A stretch of DNA of 64,000 nt from Dastarcus helophoroides (Eukaryota; Arthropoda; Insecta; Coleoptera; Bothrideridae). The notes beneath the pieces are model-generated. The model ran no database searches and was not told the DNA's origin. It saw only the letters and a program-made list of their open reading frames with translations. The DNA lies in the NCBI GenBank assembly GCA_028583605.1, contig CM053335.1, positions 15,994,053 to 16,058,052 on the forward strand, read 5' to 3'. Positions 57,655-64,000 of this stretch are shown here, piece by piece (the stretch's first letter is position 1; each line of letters opens with the position of its first letter). Made by a program: the position numbers and the translations under genes.

Positions 57655-59870
57655 AAAATGAATTTATAAAAATTGAAGTGTCTCTTCGTCTGTCGACTGA
57701 TTTTTTGTCCGGGCTAATCTCTAAAACTACTAAATCGATTTTAATAAGGTTATTACTAAAATGTAGAGTATTTTTAGGGGTACCTTTTAGGCTATTTTTA
57801 TTTTCCTAAATCTCAACCTTACACTTCGAAAACTGTGCTAACAATTTTTTTGAGGTTATAATAGAGAAGATATAAACGAAATCAATCCACAAATGATTGA
57901 ATCGCTCTACTGAATCTATATTAATATAATTGAAGTATCTGTCCGTCTGTCGACTCATTTTTTGTCCGGGCTAATCTCTGAAACTACTAAATCGATTTTA
58001 ATAAGATTTTTACTAAAATGTAGAGTATTTTTAGGGGTACCTTTTAGGCTATTTTTATTTTAGTAAATCTGAACCTTACACTTCGAAAACTGTGCTAACA
58101 ATTTTTTTTGAGGTTATAATAGAGAAGATATAAACGAAATCAATCCACAAATGATTGAATCGCTCTACTGAATCTATATTAATAAAATTGAAGTATCTGT
58201 CCGTCTGTCGACTCATTTTTTCTCCGGGCTAATCTCTGAAACTACTAAATCGATTTTAATAAGATTTTTACTAAAATGTAGAGTATTTTTAGGGGTACCT
58301 TTTAGGCTATTTTTATTTTCGTAAATCTCAACCTTACACTTCTAAAACTGTGCTAACAATTTTTTTGAGGTTATAATAGAGAAGATATAAACGAAATCAA
58401 TCCACAAATGATTGAATCGCTCTACTGAATCTATATTAATAAAATTGAAGTATCTGTCCGTCTGTCGACTCATTTTTTGTCCGGGCTAATCTCTGAAACT
58501 ACTAAATCGATTTTAATAAGATTTTTACTAAAATGTAGAGTATTTTTAGGGGTACCTTTTAGGCTATTTTTATTTTCGTAAATCTCAACCTTACACTTCG
58601 AAAACTGTGCTAACAATTTTTTTGAGGTTATAATAGAGAAGATATAAACGAAATCAATCCACAAATGATTGAATCGCTCTACTGAATCTATATTAATAAA
58701 ATTGAAGTATCTGTCCGTCTGTCGACTCATTTTTTGTCCGGGCTAATCTCTGAAACTACTAAATCGATTTTAATAAGATTTATTACTAAAATGTAGAGTA
58801 TTTTTAGGGGTACCTTTTAGGCTATTTTTATTTTCGTAAATCTCAACCTTACATCTTCGAAAACTGCGCTAACAATTTTTTTGAGGTTATAATAGAGAAG
58901 ATATAACGAAATCAATCCACAAATGATTGAATCGCTCTACTGAATCTATATTAATAAAATTGAAGTATCTGTCCGTCTGTCGACTCATTTTTTGTCCGGG
59001 CTAATCTCTGAAACTACTAAATCGATTTTAATAAGGTTTTTACTAAAATGTAGAGTATTTTTAGGGGTACCTTTTAGGCTATTTTTATTTTCGTAAATCT
59101 CAACCTTACACTTCGAAAACTGTGCTAACAATTTTTTTGAGGTTATAATAGAGAAGATATAGACGAAATCAATCCACAAATGATTGAATCGCTCTACTGA
59201 ATCTATATTAATAAAATTGAAGTATCTGTCCGTCTGTCGACTCATTTTTTGTCCGGGCTAATCTCTGAAACTACTAAATCGATTTTAATAAGGTTTTTAC
59301 TAAAATGTAGAGTATTTTTAGGGGTACCTTTTAGGCTATTTTTATTTTCGTAAATCTCAACCTTACACTTCGAAAACTGTGCTAACAATTTTTTTGAGGT
59401 TATAATAGAGAAGATATAGACGAAATCAATCCACAAATGATTGAATCGCTCTACTGAATCTATATTAATAAAATTGAAGTATCTGTCCGTCTGTCGACTC
59501 ATTTTTTGTCCGGGCTAATCTCTGAAACTACTAAATCGATTTTAATAAGATTTTTACTAAAATGTAGAGTATTTTTAGGGGTACCTTTTAGGCTATTTTT
59601 ATTTTCGTAAATCTCAACCTTACACTTCGAAAACTGTGCTAACAATTTTTTTGAGGTTATAATATAGAAGATATAAACGAAATTAATCCACAAATGATTT
59701 AATCGCTCTAGTGAATCTATATTAATAAAATTGAAGTATCTGTCCGTCTGTCGACTCATTTTTTGTCCGGGCTAATCTCTGAAACTACTAAATCGATTTT
59801 AATGAAACTTTGCCTAAAATCTAGAGTATTTGTATGGGTACCTTTTAGGCTATTTTCATTTCGTTAAATC
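57655..59870 (-). repeat. 257 bp satellite, homogenised half (about 9 units)
   Basis: Same family as 53951-56660 but in a subfamily with TCTGTCCGTCTGTCGACTCA at the head and AGATATAAACGAAATCAATC inside. Unit heads lie near 57675, 57945, 58200, 58460, 58715, 58975, 59232, 59489 and 59746. The last ones are exactly 257 bp apart and nearly identical. The same 86-codon minus-strand frame appears at 58470, 58985, 59242 and, with a few changes, 59499. The final unit switches at about 59790 to the older type (GAAACTTTGCCTAAAATCTA). Confidence 0.96.
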
Positions 59871-61037
59871 TCCGATCCGAGTAATATTTGTTGGTAAACA
59901 ATTCGTTCTAAATGTAACCGTATAAAACGAGATTCCGCTATTTTAACCGAAGGTTTAATATATGACTAATCCCACCTCTGATGGCCGGCATTATTGTTAA
60001 CAGCCTGACTAATACTTGAGAGATTTCACTTCTATTCTACGCTTGTATTCTGTATGAACGCAGATATATTCCGATGAAAAAACACGTGTACGTACGTGCA
60101 TTGCGCATTGTAGAGAATCACTTACATATTTAGAGGATGATTAGGATTTTATAAAAGTCGAGCTGCGAGATTAAACCTCCGCGCCTGATTACCAACGGAA
60201 AGATAACTAGGATTCAGTGTTGGTTTTGCAGATTTTGCACGTAATATTCAAGTCTGTACATGTGCTGGGTATATTAAAAGAGAGAAGTTCATCTCGAACG
60301 CAATTAAAATAAAAGCAAATAAATCAAAAAAAATCGACGTGATTTCATTTGCGTAGGTAATTATGATCTAGTTGTATTATATCATTGATCTGGTTGTAAT
60401 TACTGGAAATTAGTATAACGATGTGGCAAAAGGGCATTCTAAATTTATCTAATCGTACGAGTGTACATTATGTGGGTTAAGTAATTTTAGAATATACATT
60501 TCGCGATTATGTTATGCTGCTACATATTTGATCGTTAAATGTTACGATAAACCGCAAGCTTACGATTTATTGGGTTATCTCGGGTGCCCCCCAGATTCTA
60601 AATAATGAGAATTTTTTTTTGAGTTGTCTGTCATATCGTATTACAACCATTTAAGCAACTAATGGAACAATGAATTAAACGAAAACTATTCAGAAATTCC
60701 GAAAATGACCAAAAGTAATAAAGGCTTCTGAAAACGTCACTAGTGATCTTTGTGACGTTAGTTATAGAGTATACATAAACTGAGAAGTTACTGCATCAAT
60801 TAGCATGTATCAAAAATGTTCCTCGTTAAAATACAGTGGAAAGTCAATTACGAGTCACTCAATGGGATTTAAATCTCTTGAGTACTTACGCGGTTAAATG
60901 GCTATAAGTTGGAGATGTTTACAATCATGAAGGCCAAGGAAAGTCCAAAGCGGCCTACAATTGTTGGTTGTAAAAATTTTCAATTGCAATACGTTCGACT
61001 GTTTCATTACAGAACGTTTTATTGACAAAATCCATTA
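59871..61037. other. Unique AT-rich DNA upstream of the Axud1 coding exon
   Basis: No supported open frame. A CACGTG E-box within ACACGTGTACGTACGTG lies at about 60082-60098. An inverted pair AACGTCAC / GTGACGTT lies at about 60733-60760 and contains two CRE-like half sites. Both could serve Axud1 if its promoter is local, but no clear core promoter or donor was found. Confidence 0.4.
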
Positions 61038-61177
61038 CAGGATATACTTCTTCCGGGATTGTCAGAGAACTACTAAAAGTGTTCACTTTTAGTAGTTCTA
61101 CTAAACGTGTTCACTTTTAGTTTGAACACTTTTAGTAGTTCTTTGACACGGTCCAATCCCGGAAGAAGTATATCCTG
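61038..61177. mobile_element. 140 bp foldback (MITE-like) element in front of the Axud1 coding exon
   Basis: The 24 bp ends (CAGGATATACTTCTTCCGGG and its complement) are perfect inverted repeats. The inner arms GAACTACTAAAAGTGTTCA / TGAACACTTTTAGTAGTTC also pair, with a 4-base bulge between, so nearly the whole element folds. Copies of TGACAAAATCCA lie outside it at 61023-61034 and 61208-61219, not directly abutting. It ends 64 bp before the splice acceptor. Confidence 0.75.
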
Positions 61178-61230
61178 CACTGACTCTGGGCGTGGAAGCC
61201 TTCGTTATGACAAAATCCAATTAAAATCAA

Positions 61231-61247
61231 TTTCATTTCAGATTAAA
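61231..61247 (+). other. Axud1: Splice acceptor and start context of Axud1
   Basis: TTTCATTTCAG ends at 61241, and ATTAAA-ATG follows. Hence at least one upstream 5' UTR exon is expected. It is not identified with certainty; candidates are discussed at 9559, 40440 and 51487. Confidence 0.6.
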
Positions 61248-63134
61248 ATGTCTACGAATCAAAACGGTATCGAAGCATCTGAAGCAATCGAACCACACCA
61301 ACCGACCACAATGGGATCAAGCAACTCAACGGAAACATCGTCGACTTCCGATGGATCAAACGCATCAGCGCCTACCGTTAGTAACGATAATAACAATGGA
61401 CCAGAAGCAATCGATAAACCTGCAAGTACAAACTCGGACACCGACCAATTGGCCATATTCGACGAACTCCACCCGAAAGAAGACGGCGAGGATTCCGCCA
61501 CCGAAAGCCTACCAAACGCCGAAGAATTAACCGAAGAGACCCACGATAGATCCGACGGATCCGACTCCGGCCTAGGCTCCGAATTGAGCGAGGAGCGACC
61601 GCCGGTGCTCGAGACCTTCTTCTTGGGGAGGTCGAGTCCCCCACTCGGTCTTGAGCCGCAGCCGAAGAAGAGCAACTTGAAGAGGAAGTTGGACGACGAC
61701 GCCGGACCTAAATGTAAGAAGAAACGCGGCATCAGTTTCGATAACGTGACGGTTTACTATTTTCCGAGGGCGCAAGGTTTTACGTGCGTTCCGTCGCAAG
61801 GGGGGTCGACTTTGGGGATGGTTTCGCATCACTCGCACGTGAGGAAGTTCACGATAGTCGAGCACGCCAACGAGCAACGACGGATACATCGTCAGTTGCT
61901 TCAGCAGTTGGGATCGGAGCGGAATACGACGAGGAGTAACGGGGTGATTTCCAGTGATGAAAGTGATAGTGATGAGGAACCGAGCGACGCCTCCGAATCG
62001 GAGATGGATTTGGACAATTATTATTTTCTGCAGCCGGTGCCCACGCGGCAAAGAAGAGCGTTGCTGCGGGCCGCCGGCGTTAGAAAGATCGACTCCTTGG
62101 AGAAGGACGATTGCAGGAATATTAGAACATCGAGGGAATTCTGCGGGTGCGGTTGTAAAGGTTACTGTGATCCGGACACTTGCTCGTGTAGTCAAGCCGG
62201 GATCAAATGCCAAGTCGATCGTTTGAATTTCCCGTGTGGATGCTCCAGAGACAACTGCGGGAACTCCAGCGGGAGAATCGAGTTCAATCCGGTTAGAGTC
62301 AGAACGCACTTCATCCATACTTTAATGCGCTTGGAACTGGAAAAGAAACAAGATAAAGAAGACAGTTTAAAAGTCGAGAAAACCGACTGGATGGATAACG
62401 AGAGAGTTAATCTAAGTTACCAACAGAAGCAAGTTGAAAAAGGAAAATTCAATAACGAGGCGCTGGACCCCCAAGTGGAAAACTGCGTCCACGATGGAAG
62501 TTTCACCAATTTGCACTACGGCGCCCCCGGGGAAGGCCCCGGTCCGTTTCCCGAGTTACCTTCCAGAGCGGACTCCCTGGATCTGTACACCTTCCGCGAG
62601 GATTGTTACGCGGGCGATCGGGCCGAAGACAGAAAGCAGTATTCGGGCGCGTTTCAGTTTTCCGATCCGAGGTTTTCGAACATCGCTTTCCCGGCTGGAG
62701 CGTCTTACGCCTCCCCGCCCTTCAATCAATACCCGCAACCGTACCAATCGAGTTTCGCCGACTTCAGTCCGTACGGGGCGGTCTACGCGCCCGAGTTCCA
62801 GTCGAAGCCGTTGGGGGCTTACGATCAGCAGCAATTTGAGGATTTCGCTGCTCAACAGATGGAGTCTAAGGAGAGCCAGTACACGAGTTTGAGTCCCGTG
62901 GGGGCCGGTAATAAGATGGAGTCGTTTTCGGAGTTGCTGCACGGACGCTATAATTATAACGGTTACAATGAGACGAATAATTTTGGGGGATCTGATGTTT
63001 CCGCCGGCGCGAATGCGGAACGAGTGGATAAAATTGACTCGAATTCGAATAATTCTAATGTAAATAATGCGGACTGCGGTGAGAATTTCGGCGAAATTAT
63101 TAAGAAATCGATGGTAGAGACAGTTTCGGCTTAA
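61248..63134 (+). CDS. Axud1: CSRNP/Axud1 family cysteine/serine-rich nuclear protein
   Basis: Codes for 628 residues. I take the ATG at 61248: it follows an acceptor (TTTCATTTCAG, exon from 61242), and the open frame upstream has no ATG. Residues 1-115 are Ser/Thr/Glu/Asp-rich. A Lys/Arg cluster at 140-160 (KSNLKRKLDD, KCKKKR) looks like a nuclear signal. The conserved CSRNP domain starts GISFDNVTVYYFPRAQGFTC (161-180), continues through HANEQRRIHRQLLQQL, and includes a ten-Cys region (299-337: CGCGCKGYC, CSC, C, CGC, C), then FNPVRVRTHFIHTLMRLE. An acidic Ser/Asp/Glu stretch lies at 235-255. The C-terminal third is rich in Tyr, Phe, Pro and Gln. Family members are nuclear, DNA-binding, Axin/stress-responsive regulators; Drosophila Axud1 affects proliferation and apoptosis. 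The coding part is one exon. Confidence 0.93.
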   Translation: MSTNQNGIEASEAIEPHQPTTMGSSNSTETSSTSDGSNASAPTVSNDNNNGPEAIDKPASTNSDTDQLAIFDELHPKEDGEDSATESLPNAEELTEETHDRSDGSDSGLGSELSEERPPVLETFFLGRSSPPLGLEPQPKKSNLKRKLDDDAGPKCKKKRGISFDNVTVYYFPRAQGFTCVPSQGGSTLGMVSHHSHVRKFTIVEHANEQRRIHRQLLQQLGSERNTTRSNGVISSDESDSDEEPSDASESEMDLDNYYFLQPVPTRQRRALLRAAGVRKIDSLEKDDCRNIRTSREFCGCGCKGYCDPDTCSCSQAGIKCQVDRLNFPCGCSRDNCGNSSGRIEFNPVRVRTHFIHTLMRLELEKKQDKEDSLKVEKTDWMDNERVNLSYQQKQVEKGKFNNEALDPQVENCVHDGSFTNLHYGAPGEGPGPFPELPSRADSLDLYTFREDCYAGDRAEDRKQYSGAFQFSDPRFSNIAFPAGASYASPPFNQYPQPYQSSFADFSPYGAVYAPEFQSKPLGAYDQQQFEDFAAQQMESKESQYTSLSPVGAGNKMESFSELLHGRYNYNGYNETNNFGGSDVSAGANAERVDKIDSNSNNSNVNNADCGENFGEIIKKSMVETVSA

Positions 63135-63260
63135 GTTAAACGCTATGATAATTATTACGTTCCATATTATTATTATTGTAAATGAGATTTATATAAAAAT
63201 GTAGAAAATATTAGATTAAAAAGTGTTTTAATAAATGTTGTGGAAAAATATATTTATTGC
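63135..63260 (+). terminator. Axud1: Axud1 3' UTR with poly(A) signal at 63230-63235
   Basis: A short AT-rich 3' UTR follows TAA. AATAAA at 63230-63235 is followed by the G/T-rich TGTTGTGG, so cleavage near 63250 is expected. A short, AU-rich 3' UTR suits an inducible, unstable mRNA; the instability is inference. Confidence 0.65.
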
Positions 63261-63880
63261 GCCGGAAAATTACCCTTCAACACTATCGAAGAAGGCCGAG
63301 CACAAATTGGCCTCTTGATAAAACCTCAACTTAGCTTCTCCTTGCCCCCTTTGAATAATTCGCTTATTCTTTATAAAACTCAAAATAAAAAAAAACATCG
63401 AAACTTGTAAGAGCCACTTTTTCACCGAAATCGGCTTAGTAATTAGTTGACACTTTTTCAAAGTATCAATGAGAAAGTCAAATGACATGACGTTAAAGTA
63501 TTACATACGCTGTCTGGATATTACACTAGTTTTGAAGTATACGGAACGATTTTACCAGGATAAATTGTACCCTATTCGTCATTCCGACTCGGCAGAGACA
63601 TCTATACGAATTTTCGTCGAAATCTGTTCAGTAGTTTGCCAGTGAAAAGCAAACAAACACATGGAGCCACTTCCGCGCTTATTAGTTAATTTATCCCTTT
63701 TTAAGTATCAGTGACGAAGTTAAATGACTATATGACGTCAAAGTATTACATAGGGATGTCAATTTCTTTTTAAAATAATCAATTTTTGGATCGATTCGAA
63801 TCGTGAGCAAAGAAATCGATTACCGATAAAATTAGGTGCTGAAAGATCGATTTCCGATTAATCGCCTTGTTGCTGATTCT
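63261..63880. mobile_element. Retroelement-tail-like debris with a duplicated 56 bp segment
   Basis: TTTTCGTCGAAATCTGTTCA, GTAGTTTGCCAGTGAAAAGC, AAACAAACAC at about 63610-63660 resembles 3' tails of arthropod RTE-like elements. The segment from CTTTTTCAAAGTATCAATGA to AAAGTATTACATA at 63452-63507 recurs, diverged, at 63695-63752. TTTTTCACCGAAATCGGCTT at about 63418 is a further tail-like copy. The 72-codon minus-strand frame is not supported as a gene. Confidence 0.45.
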
Positions 63881-64000
63881 TAAAATTCCGAGACTAATGT
63901 CGAAATTTCGAGAAAAAAGTCGATATTTGAGAAAAAAGTTGAAAATTGAGAAAAAAAACGAAATTTCGAGAAAAAAGTCGAACTTTTCAGATTAAGGCCG
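63881..64000 (+). repeat. A-rich degenerate AT satellite, runs off the window
   Basis: GAAATTTCGAGAAAAAAGTC repeated with a period of about 19-21 bp: the most regular example of the A-orientation family in the window. Confidence 0.8.

Noticed and set aside
61107..61247. 47-residue N-terminal extension of Axud1
   Set aside because: It starts with GTG within the foldback element and crosses a good splice acceptor. The ATG at 61248 is the first in frame.
61259..62942. Minus-strand and alternative-frame ORFs within Axud1
   Set aside because: Shadows of the conserved coding frame caused by its GC-rich third positions.

Overview
The window looks like a gene-poor, repeat-rich stretch of an arthropod nuclear genome, most likely an insect. 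The evidence is spliced genes with GT-AG introns, AATAAA poly(A) signals, and two conserved animal regulatory proteins at the edges. In between lie about 58 kb dominated by satellites and simple repeats. I see no bacterial or viral gene. Most long open frames in the window are artefacts of stop-free repeats.

Layout. (1) 1-3490: the 3' part of an Oli / BHLHE22-23 family bHLH gene on the + strand. It has a partial exon at 1-82, an intron, and a last exon carrying the whole bHLH domain (936-1356). The 3' UTR appears to run through a 1.5 kb pyrimidine microsatellite to a poly(A) signal at 3466. (2) 3.9-15.75 kb: a mirror-like block. A 4.1 kb polypurine tract and an A-rich degenerate satellite on the left face a T-rich degenerate satellite and a 3.3 kb polypyrimidine tract on the right. 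A CpG-rich island with a candidate promoter and a possible non-coding first exon (donor after 9791) sits near the centre. (3) 15.75-28.4 kb: degenerate AT satellite; a CRE plus X-box cluster at 17.1 kb; 20 bp, 350 bp, 246 bp and 433 bp tandem repeats; unique DNA. (4) 28.4-39.6 kb: a 17-copy array of about 250 bp, alternating inverted repeats, a dispersed element, and a G/C-run satellite. (5) 39.6-53.4 kb: AT satellite, a CpG-rich island with a possible exon, a 16 bp minisatellite, and a family of about 105-115 bp foldback hairpins that become a 10-copy tandem array at 46.8-50.6 kb; then unique DNA. (6) 53.46-59.87 kb: a (TCTG)n expansion leading into about 20 copies of a 250-257 bp satellite, interrupted once. 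(7) 59.9-64 kb: a CSRNP/Axud1 family gene (CDS 61248-63134), with a 140 bp foldback element just upstream of its coding exon, and more retroelement-like debris.

The two recognisable genes are both transcription regulators on the + strand: Oli, a neuronal bHLH family, and Axud1, a Cys/Ser-rich nuclear factor. Nothing shows that they work together. Candidate promoters and exons at 9.5, 40.4, 46.4 and 51.5 kb could be 5' exons of Axud1, whose coding exon starts just after a splice acceptor. That would make much of the repeat desert a long intron, but this is inference and needs RNA data.
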